A stretch of DNA of 64,000 nucleotides from Pegoplata infirma (taxonomy: Eukaryota > Arthropoda > Insecta > Diptera > Anthomyiidae), in assembly GCA_963921195.1 (NCBI GenBank), contig OY992538.1, forward strand, positions 3,720,001-3,784,000, written 5' to 3'. Shown in pieces: positions 31,618-41,621 of the stretch (positions are counted from its first letter, which is position 1; every line of letters begins with the position of its first letter). The notes below the pieces were generated by a model. The model saw only the letters and a list, made by a program, of their open reading frames with translations. It was not told the DNA's origin and searched no databases. Position numbers and translations under genes: made by a program.

Positions 31618-32152
31618 TGAGATTCTTTGGAATAGGCAGTCGATGGTTACCATTATTTTTCTCAGAAATGTTGTACAAATGAATTGGACTAATTACTCCG
31701 TGTGTCCCATCTATAGTCACAGGCAATGCAAAAAACAAATGTCACTCTAATAAAATTAAAAATATTTATGTATGAATGTACTCGTAGCTGTATGGGAGTG
31801 TAATGCTTTATGGAATGATATATTTAAAAGTATTTTTCTTTTTGCATTACATATAGATACAAACAGTCGTAGTACATGTTTGTTTTCCACCTTTATATCA
31901 TACGTTCATTAGGCTGGAGTGATCTTCGACTATTTTCAGGCAAGTTAACGTTTTTTTTTAAGCTTTTGACAAATTAACAAGGGTATTCTCTCTAGTGCAC
32001 CCTCCGATCATAATAATATTTGGATACGTTGTTCAGAACGAAAATTTATTAGACATGAATTTTATCATGATAACATTTTTAGGCTGGTTTCTAATTTCAA
32101 ATTTAATCAAAGACACCATCTCCGTTTAACTAAATAAGCAAACGATTAAAAA
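31618..32152 (+). repeat. Segmental duplication copy 2 (empty site)
   Basis: Direct copy of 29297-29451 joined to 30995-31384. At about 31770-31785 it reads TATGAATGTACTCG with a single ATGAATGT and no element, so it preserves the unoccupied target. The right edge at about 32152 abuts a reversed mini-me end. Confidence 0.85.
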
Positions 32153-32271
32153 CAAGTGAGAGTGTTAAATTCGGCTGTGCCGAATCTTGTATACCGTTCA
32201 ACGTTTAAAAAAAATAAAAAAATAAATTCAGGGGCGTTTTGTAATTTGCTTGTATTTCTTGTTTTAACATA
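32150..32271 (-). mobile_element. Reversed mini-me terminus
   Basis: AAACAAGTGAGAGTGTTAAA followed by the hairpin TTCGGCTGTGCCGAA and TTGTATACCGTTCAAC is a mini-me 3' end in reverse. The rest is replaced by the following MITE or lost. Confidence 0.6.
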
Positions 32272-32776
32272 CACAGAAAATAAAATCGTCAAATTTAAAT
32301 CAACAAACATCAATTGTAAATCAACCAAACATGATATTAACCAAACATTTAGTAAAAACGGCCGCCTGTTAGTCCATAATACAAAATCTCGAACTTGTTT
32401 TCAACAAGTCAAGTTATTATATTTCAAAATTATTTTATCATGTCAACAAAATAGTTTTTGTGTTTGTTGAATTTCTATGTTGAAAAAAATAAGATTTTTT
32501 TACGTTTGTCAGATCAACAAATTGTGTTTGTGTTTGTTGATTTTCTTTGTTGAAAAAAAATTTAAGATTTTTATTTTTGTCAATACAAATAATAATTTTA
32601 GAGAACTATTACAAACTCGTTTATCAATTTTTTTAAAACTTTTTTTTAACAATCAATATTTACGAACGTTAGTTGATATCACAAATTTCCGTATAAGTAG
32701 GAGCACTTTCAGTGAAAAAGTTAATTGTATTAACAAATATGGGGGTAAATATAACACTTCGTTTTTTTTCTGTGTA
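32270..32776. mobile_element. Word-array MITE with TTGTTGA/TCAACAA words
   Basis: TA-flanked element at 32272-32774 with ends CACAGAAAATAAAATCG and the mirror of CACAGAAAAAAAACGAAG. The interior repeats AATCAACAAAC, TTTGTTGATTT and TTTGTTGAAA words. Related interior sequence occurs at 25040-25345, and the right end recurs at 29205-29286. Confidence 0.75.
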
Positions 32777-33900
32777 GAGAATGAGTATTAAATATTGCAT
32801 AAATATTATTCATACGCTATGTTAAAACAAGAAAATATAAGCAAACCACTAAATCGTTACGAAATTCAAAATTCAAATGCATTTTTCTCGAAAAAAACGA
32901 AAAACACATACCTGAATTTTTTGTGTGGATAGACAAACATCTAAACTAAAAAAATTGAAACATGGAAGTTATACAAAAATGTAAATTTTCGAGATTGTGG
33001 TGCATTCCGTTTTAATTTGATAAATATTTAAACAAGGCAAATCGACACAAATTTTACCATTTTCCAATATTTGACCACGCCTCCTAAGTCCTGTTTTTGA
33101 AAAATTGAAAAACCAAAAACGCAATTTTCTTAGTTACATATAGGGCTATTCGTACAACATATTCAGAAATTCACGGCACATATGTTTTTTTGTAGCGGAA
33201 CATTTAATGTGGAATGTCTAATATACTGTTAATCATGATATATTTCAGTTTTAACAAATCAACGCCCGATATAATGTCAAAAACGCAAGCTAAATAAAAA
33301 CCCGTTTGGTCCGAAACTTTCACAAATTTTGTTTTTCATCCATTAACAACTTTTCCTCACTGTCCGTTTTTTCACTCTCGGCTAATTTTCGTAGCGGATT
33401 TTCTTTTTTCCTTCGTCTTTTTCAGTTCTATTCGCTAAGTTAAGTTCCATTGAAGTGCAGGCTATGCTTTATATATGTGTGTTTGTGCCATGTACTATCA
33501 AAGTATGTCTGTGTATGTAAGCAGTTTTAATACTATGTAATTTTTTACCTTGACTACATTTATTTAGCATTACCTTGCACTTCTATATGCACGTAATAAT
33601 GTTGTGCACTTGTACTAATAGTCAGTCATTTGTTGTTGGTCTTGGAATTTTCGCCTTATTTAGTGTTGTGCTCTTGTATTTTTGATTCGTTTTCTTATTC
33701 ATTTTGTTTATTTTTTTTTTCTTCTTCTTTTGCACCCAGGTTTCTTCATTTTGTGCATGTGTTGTTTTAAGTGTGGAAATATATGTCGAAATATGTATGT
33801 GTGTGTGTGTGTGTATGAAAATCAGATGGAATTGTTCATGTATGCACGTGTTTACTGGTGTTTGTTTGTTAAGTGCTTGTTATGATTACTTTGTTAAGTG
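32777..33900. other. Unassigned stretch, no gene seen
   Basis: Less repetitive than its surroundings, so possibly original host intron or spacer. GT-rich patches occur at 33470-33500 and a (GT)n run at about 33797-33815. The open frames at 33682-33922 are low-complexity and unsupported. No splice or exon structure is convincing. Confidence 0.45.
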
Positions 33901-34885
33901 TTGTGCACTAAGGGTGGGATAGTGTTGTGTGAGATTTTAAGCAGCAATATTTGGAAGCGTTAGAACCGCTCATTTTGTGAGGTTGGTAAAAAAAGTGTAT
34001 GAGCCAAAAAATGGGGGAGGTCGGATAGGATCTAGGGGTCGCTCATCGGGGTCAAAGTTGGGCGTAGATGGGAAAAAATCCACAAAAAGCCCCTAAACTC
34101 CCCTGGTTTTGCTCCTAGAGGGGTCAAATGTGAGACCGGCCCCCATTATTTTTTCGCCCTGAACACTTTTGCCAAACATACCTAAGCCCTATCTCCAATC
34201 CCTAAGGGGGTCCCATACAAAGGTTCAATTTTTAAAAAATCTTTCTTCTACCGCTCTAGCTGTCCTAGAAGTCACCCTAGAGGAATCAAATGTATGACCG
34301 ACCCCCAATATTTTTTCAACCCCAACATTTCTTAGAACATACCTACCCCCTATCTTCAATCCTTAGGGTGGTCCCCATACATTTTTTTTTTATTTTTTCT
34401 TAAATTGTCATATTAAATCAGCTCCTACCGGTCCAATGGTGCCTCCTAGAGGGGTCATTATCAAGACCAACCTCCATTAATTTTTAGCCCCCAACACTTC
34501 TTCTGAACATACCAATTCCATATCTCCAATTCCCAAGGGGTCTCCCACACAAAATGACATTTTTGTAAAACTTGCTCCCACCGCTCTAACTATCGCAGGG
34601 GTGACCCTAGAGAAGTTAAATGTGTGACCGACCCCCAATATTTTTTCAGCCCCAACATTTTCCCCAAACAAACCTACCCTCTATTTTAAAGCCTTAAGGG
34701 TGTCCCCACACATTTTTTTTATTTTTTAATTTTTTATTATAAAATCTGCGTCTACCGCTCCCATTCTGCCTTTTAGGAACGGTAAATGCATACTGACCGC
34801 CATTAATTTTTGCCCCCTACATTTTTTCTGAACATACCTACGCCGTATTTCTACTTTGTAGGGGTGCTCCCCTGGGAAAAACTAA

Positions 34886-35938
34886 GTGTTTGAAACCAAA
34901 TTTGGCAAAACGTCTGGACCAGGAGTGCTAATGTTTACGCGTTTTAAAGAGCAGTGGGAAAATATAAAAGACAAACCGTACAGTCTTGGCATAGAAGATG
35001 AGGAAGCAACATGTCAAGTCCAAACTGACATCAAGTTGTTTTGTTGGGCTCAAATAAAAGAAAAGCAACCCAGAGACGACTACAAAGAGTTTCTTGAAAT
35101 TGTTTTATTATACCTTGGCGAAAATATTCCTAATAAGCATTTTAGCCCACCAGGACCCATCAGTCATGCTCGATGGATGGCTAAAGGCATATATTGCCTA
35201 AAAATGTTTTTGTTCCGAAAATATATCAGTTTGGCCAAAAAAGAATTAAATGCACTTCTTGATGTGACCGTTTTCATCATATCAATTTACGCAAAAGCAA
35301 TAGAAGCTCCAAATAATGATTTGAATTTTTTGAAAGCGATTGCCAATTATGCTTCAATTGATAAGATTCTGTAGTAACGATTGGTGAAGAGATTCTGTGG
35401 ACATCTCTGGTATCTCAGTGGCGAAGCTGTTGCTCTCGCACTATTTGATCCAAATATCTCTTGTGAAATAAAACGAAAAATGTCGAATGCAATTCGTATA
35501 TTTGGAGAAGAGAAAGAGGAATTGGAGGAAGAGTTATCTGACGATGAGATAGACGAATCGTCTAACGAAGACAGCGAGGAAGAAGAAGACGATGATATCG
35601 GGGAAGAAGATGCTTTAGAGGATAGCGGCGACAGTGGCAATAAGGATTGTAATCCTCCAGTACATGTTGTTGGATTCGAAGGTGTGAAACGAATTAACAT
35701 GGCATCGAAACAAGTGAATCAAGAACTCATGAAAACTGATTTAAGCCACTACGTCACACCTGAGACTCCAAAATTTTTTGGACGCTTCGGAATAACAACA
35801 AATTTCATTGCTTCCAATCCAAATACTTGGAAAAATCGTCAGGACTACCAGCGAGCGCTGCAAATATTACGTAAATTACATGTTGTCAACGACGCTGCCG
35901 AAAGAGGCGTATTTATTTATCGTATGGCTTTAACATAA
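34886..35938 (+). pseudogene. C-terminal part of unnamed transposon protein
   Basis: The open frame begins at 34886, directly at the inner edge of the left arm and after an in-frame TAA, so the N-terminus is missing. Residues include PPGPISHARWMAKGIYCLKM, EAPNNDLNFLKAIANY, then two tandem stops TAG TAA (35372-35377). In the same frame follow HLWYLSGEAVALALFDPNIS, a 50-residue Glu/Asp/Ser-rich tract (about 35506-35640), TPETPKFFGRFGI and a C-terminal VVNDAAERGVFIYR. These blocks resemble uncharacterised transposon-linked proteins I recall from aphids and Hydra (memory only, not searched). I cannot name a domain or catalytic residues. The two stops make it non-functional unless read through. 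Confidence 0.7.
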
Positions 35939-36425
35939 AAATATTAATAAAATAATATAAACAATTATAAAACAGAGTTAAGCAAATTTACTATTAGCTT
36001 CCATAATAAAGAAAAGAAACATAGAATTAAATAAGTAAGCAAGTTATATATTGATATCCATGTTTGACAGCCATTGTACAGCTGCAGGTCCTGCGTTGTT
36101 TAATTCGGAAAAGTGTTGTGAAAATCGGAAACAAATCGGAAACAATATCCATCACACGATAAAAATAAATTAATTCGATTTATATGTAGTTATATTATTT
36201 ATCATTTTTTATTATTTTCAAGTTAAAAAAAAATATTTTTTTACGCTTAACAAAAGTTACTATTAAATTACAAATTAAAGACCTAGGATTTCTCGATAAA
36301 ATAAATAAAAAAATTTTGGGGTAACACCTTTAAGATAGAGGGTAGGTATGTTTGAAGAAAATGTTTTGGCTAAAAAAAATTATGGGCACGTCATACATTT
36401 GACTTCTCTACATACATTACTAATT
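35939..36425. other. 3' flank of captured gene and stray arm unit
   Basis: After the stop at 35938 the DNA is AT-rich. A single diverged arm unit (AGATAGAGGGTAGGTATGTT, then GACTTCTCTA) lies at about 36330-36410, just before the right arm. Confidence 0.5.
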
Positions 36426-37400
36426 TAGTTTTCCCCAGGGGAGCACCCCTAAAAAGTGGAAATACGGCGTAGGTATGTTCAGAAAAAATGTAGGGGGCAA
36501 AAATTAATGGGGGTCAGTATACATTTACCGTTCCTAAAAGGCAGAATGGGAGCGGTAGGCGCAGATTTTATAAAAAAAAAATTAAAAAATAAAAAAAATG
36601 TGTGGGGACACCCTTAAGGCTTTAAAATAGAGGGTAGGTTTGTTTGGGGAAAATGTTGGGGCTGAAAAAATATTGGGGGTCGGTCACACATTTAACTTCT
36701 CTAGGGTCACCCCTGCGATAGTTAGAGCGGTGGGAGCAAGTTTTACAAAAATGTCATTTTGTGTGGGAGACCCCTTAGGAATTGGAGATATGGAATTGGT
36801 ATGTTCAGATGAAGTGTTGGGGGCTAAAAATTAATGGGGGTTGGTCTTGATAATGACCCCTCTAGGAAGCACCATTAGACCGGTAGGAGCTGATTTAATA
36901 TGACAATTTAAGAAAAAATAAAAAAAAAATGTATGGGGACCACCCTAAGTATTGAAGATAGGGGGTAGGTATGTTCTAAAAAAATGTTGGGGTTGAAAAA
37001 ATATTGGGGGTCGGTCATATATTTGATTCCTCTAGGGTGACTTCTAGGACAGCTAGAGCGGTAGGAGCAAGATTTTTTAAAAATTTAACCTTTGCATGGG
37101 ACCCCCCTTAGGGATTGGAGATAGGGCTTAGGTATGTTTGGCAAAAGTGTTCAGGGGGAAAAAATAATGGGGGCCGGTCTCACATTTGACCCCTCTAGAA
37201 GCAAAACCAGGGGAGTTTTGGGGCTTTTTGTGGATTTTTTCTCCTCTACGCCCAACTTTGACCCCGATGAGCGACCCCTAGATCCTATCCGACCTGCCCC
37301 ATTTTTTGGCCCATGCATTTTTTTTACGAACCTCACAAAATAAGCGGTTCTAGCGTGTCGAAATCGAAAACTCGTGCACTATCCCACCCCTATTGTGCAC

Positions 37401-37961
37401 TTGTAATTTTTAAGTTGACATAACATTTAACAGTTTTAATGTTTTTTTTTCTTGCTTTCTTTAGCCTTTTTCTGTTGTCTCTCTTATATTAAAAATGTTT
37501 TTGTTTTTCTTTAAGTTTTCCTTGATAATTTAATGCAATTTTTGTATTTAAATGGAAATTTTTGTAAGCATATGTTTGTGTTTTTTTTTTGCTGTTAAAT
37601 AAATCTAATTAGCCAAAAAGTAATTACTGTAATTAATTAATCGATTAATTGTCTTAAAAATATATATTGGCAAATAACCCAACCCACTATTAGTCCTGTG
37701 GTTTTTATTCTGATGGCCTTGTTTCAAAAATGCTGGCAAGATTATTTGTATCTGTTCTCTTTTTTTAGAATTTCCTTTATAGTTCAGATTCGTTTTTCCT
37801 GTACCAAAAAATTAACAAAAAAATAGGGAAAATTAAGAAATTCAAGGAAAGTTTATAATGATTTAGCATATTTGTTTTCTAATAAAAATTTTTTTTTCAA
37901 TTTAGTTCATGCATATTTGAACATCCGATTGTGTAGAACGCCAGTCGACAAAAAAACCACA
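37401..37961. other. AT-rich stretch, no gene seen
   Basis: No coding region or repeat edge supported. Confidence 0.45.
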
Positions 37962-38212
37962 CCTGACATACTGCTGACTCTTCCTTTATAAAATTGCTGA
38001 CATCTTCATACAAATTGTATGATACATTGTATGATACAATTTTTCAAAATGTCATCAATGACATGTCAGTTGTTTGTCAGCAGTTGTTTAAACGAATTGT
38101 TGGTGACTGGTGGACACTGCTGACCAACTGCTGACATGTCATTGGGGACATTTTGAAAAATTGTATGAAGATGTCAGCGATTTCATAAAGGGAGAGTCAG
38201 CAGTATGTCAGG
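37962..38212. mobile_element. 251-bp MITE with 50-bp inverted ends
   Basis: CCTGACATACTGCTGACTCT at 37962 and its mirror ending 38212 begin inverted ends of about 50 bp. Inner words TGCTGACATGTC and CAATTTTTCAAAATGTC recur in both orientations. Non-coding; target duplication unclear. Confidence 0.7.
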
Positions 38213-38851
38213 ACTGATATTATTTTGCCAACTGGGACCCATGGACCCAGACCATGCGCGGGTAAAAGGTTGGATGTCTAAAATGTGGAATTCCCCCCAC
38301 CCCTCGGACCAAATATGAAAAAGAAAAATAGAGGAAAAGAAAGAAATGAGAAAAAAAAATAAACAGAAAGAAAAAGAAGAAAACGAAGTAAGAAAGAAAT
38401 TTTCTTTAAAAATGTTCCAAAGAAAAAAAAAATCTCAAAATCGAAAAATTTTTCGTAGAAAAAATATGAATATTTTTAAAGAAAAATCTGAAAATTTTAA
38501 AAAGAAAAACGTGACTAAATCTGAAAATACTCTTTTTCTATGAGAAAAATGTCTCAGAATATAAAACTTTTTCTTTAGGTAAAAGGTCTCAGAATCAGAG
38601 ACTTTTTCTAAGGAAAAAGGTCTCAAAAATGCTTCCCCATAGCGATAAATGTTAACACCTTCTTCTGTACGAAAAACCACAGCAACAATCACACAAGAAT
38701 TGAAAAACCATGATTTAGTTGATACTTGCTTAACAGCCAACTTAGCGTATCGGTTTAGAGTGATCGTATCTAAGAGGCAGTTAACAGCAAAAACATTACA
38801 GATCATGGGTTTAATCCTTGGCGGCTGCGATCTGTTAATACTTTTCACATA
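38213..38851. other. Purine-rich stretch with weak tRNA-like unit
   Basis: 38320-38620 is A-rich with AGAAAAAG-type runs. At about 38747-38835 the plus strand has TTAGCGTATCGGTTTAGAG and a B-box-like ATGGGTTTAATCCTTGG with roughly tRNA spacing, but many positions are off. I rate the tRNA-like call low. Confidence 0.3.
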
Positions 38852-38858
38852 TCTATAT

Positions 38859-40129
38859 ATATGGGTGAAATCAAAAAATGTCAGTGTTTTTGAGCCAAAA
38901 TTGTACAAACAAAAAATTTTAATTTTTGGTAAATTTTTTTATTAAAATCGATATGTTACATCACTACTAATATAACTATAAAAGATCTCTTCTACAAACT
39001 GTTTCAAACAAATTTTATCGACATTTTTATGATTTTTTTGGTGACGGAGTTTACATTCACCTTAGAAAAATACATTAAATTTTTTGAATTTTCTTTGAAA
39101 ACATTTTATTGTAATTTAAAACACTTATTTATGTAATTGCTAACAATTTTTGTAATTAGGATTTTTTTCTGGTTTTTGTTATTAAAGATTTTACAATTAT
39201 TTTTTATTTTAATAGGATTTTTCTTAGGAAATGTAAAATAAATTTATTATTATTTCTGTTAAAATAAGTTTTTTTACTTTTTTTAATGACTAGTGTTAAT
39301 ATTTGCGTTGGTTTTAACAACTTCATAAGGTTTTTTAATGCAATCTGCAAAAAAAAAAAAAAGTTGACGGAGTTTACAGAGACGGAGTTTACATTTCGTC
39401 ACTTTTTGCCCTTTTTTTCGAAAACTATTTGTCGGAAATTGGTTTCCGAAAAAAAATCATTAGATGTCAACTAGATACGTCAAAATATGACGATATTTCA
39501 GATGCACGCTAAGTAGTTTTGTTGTAAACGTGGAGACGGAGTTTACAGCATTTTTCGATTTTTCATTTATGATTTAGCTTTTCATACAGGGAAATTAATA
39601 TGCAGGGAGCAAACTTGAAACCAATGATGCAAAATGATACTTTATTGCCTCGCGTTTAATAAATGGGGCAATAACCTATTATTTTTCTAAACACAATACG
39701 TCAAAAACAACAAAATTGTCAGGTTCCATAATGTCGAAAAAAAGTGTCGAAAAATCGTTACACAATTGAAGCCGTGTTTGTATGGGTAAAAGAGATAGTT
39801 ATGACTATACAAAAATATTTTTTAATAACGTCAACATGCCCTCTTTAAAAATGTAGTCAATTATTAAGAGTTTGGGTTATTGGTTTTTAAGATATAACCG
39901 GTTAAAGTTTAAAAATTGAAAATGTTACTGGCGACGGAGTTTACATTTGGCCTACAAAAATTAAAATAACTTGTATAAAATAGCTTACTAGTATCCGGAT
40001 TGTTGTTAGTTATGTAGAACGCCAATCTATGCGACGTTGTACATTAAAAAATATGCGAATACTTTAACCCATGTATGAGATATTACACGATTACATGGTT
40101 TGGTTGACATTTTTTGATTTCACCCATAT
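38859..40129. mobile_element. 1.27-kb TIR element nested in the Helitron tip
   Basis: Perfect 23-bp inverted ends begin ATGGGTGAAATCAAAAAATG (38861-38883 and 40105-40127). Flanks read TA or TATA on both sides. There is no open frame of note. The interior contains five direct copies of GACGGAGTTTACA at 39043, 39366, 39381, 39535 and 39933. It splits the Helitron 5' end about 10 bases from its tip. Confidence 0.8.
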
Positions 40130-40140
40130 AAAAGAGTAAT

Positions 40141-40166
40141 GTGACTGACTGACTGACTGACTGACT
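40141..40166 (+). repeat. (TGAC)n microsatellite
   Basis: TGACTGACTGACTGACTGAC, about six units, followed by TCATCATCGCCCAGCCCAAA. Confidence 0.9.
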
Positions 40167-40189
40167 CATCATCGCCCAGCCCAAACCGC

Positions 40190-41228
40190 TAAAGCTAGAG
40201 ACTTGAAATTTGGACAGTAGGTTCACCTCCCGGAATATAGATCCACTAAGGCTGGATTTTTGCCAATGTTGATTCTAAGGGGGTAAAAAGGGTAAAAAAC
40301 TGTACTTTTGGTACTTTTTATATCTCCTGAAATAATGGTCACAGAGACTTGAAATTTGGACTGTATGTTCACTTCTCGAAATATAGATCCAGTACGTCTA
40401 GACTTTTGCCAATGTTGATTCTAAGGGGGTAAAAAGGGTAAAAAACTGTACTTTTGGTACCTTTTTTATTTTCTTTAATAATAGTCCTAGAGACGTGAAA
40501 TTTGGAATGTAAGTTCAGCTCCCGGAATACAGATCCACTATGGCTCGATTTTTGCCAATGTTGATTCTAAGGGGGTAAAAAGGGTAAAAAACTGTACTTT
40601 TGGTACTATTTTTTTATTTACTGAAATAATGGTCATACAAACTTGAAATTTGGACTGTATGTTCACATCCCGGAATATAGATACAGTAAGGCTGGATTTT
40701 TGCCAATGTTGATTCTAAGGGGGTAAAAAGGGTAAAAATCTGTACTTTTGGTACATTTTACATTTCCTTAAATAATGGTACTAGAAACTTGAAATTTGCA
40801 ATGTCGGTTCGCTTCCCGAAAAAAAGGTTCACTAAGGCTGGGTTTTTACCAATGATGATTCTACGGGGGTAAAATGTGTAAAAAAGTGTACCCTTGGTAC
40901 TTTTTATATCTCCTGAAATAATGGTCATAGAGACTTCAAATTTGGACTGTATGTTCACTTCCCGGAATATAGATCCACTAAGGCTGTATTTTGGCCAATG
41001 ATGATTCTAAAGAGGTAAAAAGGGTAAAAACTGTACTTTTCGTACCTTTTACATTTCCTTAAATAATGGTACTAGAAACTTGAAATTTGCAATGTAGGTT
41101 CACATCCCGGAAAAAAGATTGGCTATGGCTTGGTTTTTTCCAATGTTGATTCTACGGGGATAAAATGGGTAAAAAAGTGTACTTTTGGTCCTTTTTTTTA
41201 TTTACTTAAATAAAGGTCATACAAACTT
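40190..41228 (+). repeat. 146-bp tandem satellite, seven copies
   Basis: Units with period 145-148 bp. The marker ACTTGAAATTTGGA recurs at 40201, 40347, 40493, 40641, 40787, 40933 and 41078. Each unit carries TTTTTGCCAATGTTGATTCT, GGGGGTAAAAAGGGTAAAAA and CTGTACTTTTGGTAC. More diverged units continue after the 16-bp array to about 42410. Confidence 0.9.
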
Positions 41229-41621
41229 ATGTACCTTTAATAAAAATTACCTTTTATGAAAAGCACCTTTTATACAAAGTACCTTTTATAAAAAGTACCT
41301 TTTATTAAAAGTACGTTTTATTAAAAGTATCTCTTATAAAAAGTACCTTTTATGAAAAGTACCTTTTGTAAAAAGTACATTTTACAAAAAGTACCTTTTA
41401 AAAAAGGTACCTTTTATAAAAAGTACCATTTATAAAAAGTACCTTTTATAAAAAGTACCTTTTATAAAAAGTACCTTTTATAAAAAGTACCTTTTATAAA
41501 AAGTACCTTTTATAAAAAGTACCTTTTATAAAAAGTACCTTTTATAAAAAGTACCTTTTATAAAAAGTATCTTTTATAAAAAGTACCTTTTATAAAAAGT
41601 ACCTTTTATAAAAAGTACCGA
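41229..41621 (+). repeat. 16-bp palindromic minisatellite, about 24 copies
   Basis: The monomer TACCTTTTATAAAAAG is repeated with few changes and is nearly self-complementary (GTAC and TTTTATAAAA centres). It seems to have grown from the CTTTTGGTACCTTTT part of the 146-bp unit. Confidence 0.9.

Larger units (their letters stand above)
33901..37400 (+). mobile_element. hAT-like foldback element with captured gene
   Basis: The element at 33909-37392 has 16-bp inverted ends TAAGGGTGGGATAGTG / TAGGGGTGGGATAGTG. It is flanked by the 8-bp duplication TTGTGCAC (33901-33908, 37393-37400). Arms of about 970 bp (33909-34885 and about 36426-37392) mirror each other and consist of diverged tandem units of roughly 140-150 bp containing ACCGACCCCCAATATTTTTT, CATACCTACCCCCTATCT-like and CCGCTCTAACT words. 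The unpaired centre carries a transposon-type coding sequence. Superfamily by duplication and tip: hAT-like. Confidence 0.9.

Noticed and set aside
32777..33900. Host gene exon in the least repetitive stretch
   Set aside because: No long frame, no conserved motif and no convincing splice sites.
33682..33922. Two overlapping Cys- and Phe-rich frames
   Set aside because: Arise from T runs and a (GT)n microsatellite; the apparent hydrophobic segment is low complexity.
35347..35700. Ser-rich 117-aa minus-strand frame
   Set aside because: Antisense of the acidic tract in the transposon pseudogene.
38346..38543. Lys/Glu-rich 65-aa frame
   Set aside because: Translation of an A/G-rich stretch; composition only.
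40190..41621. CRISPR-like regularly spaced repeats
   Set aside because: Period-146 and period-16 units are contiguous tandem satellites without unique spacers, in eukaryotic DNA.
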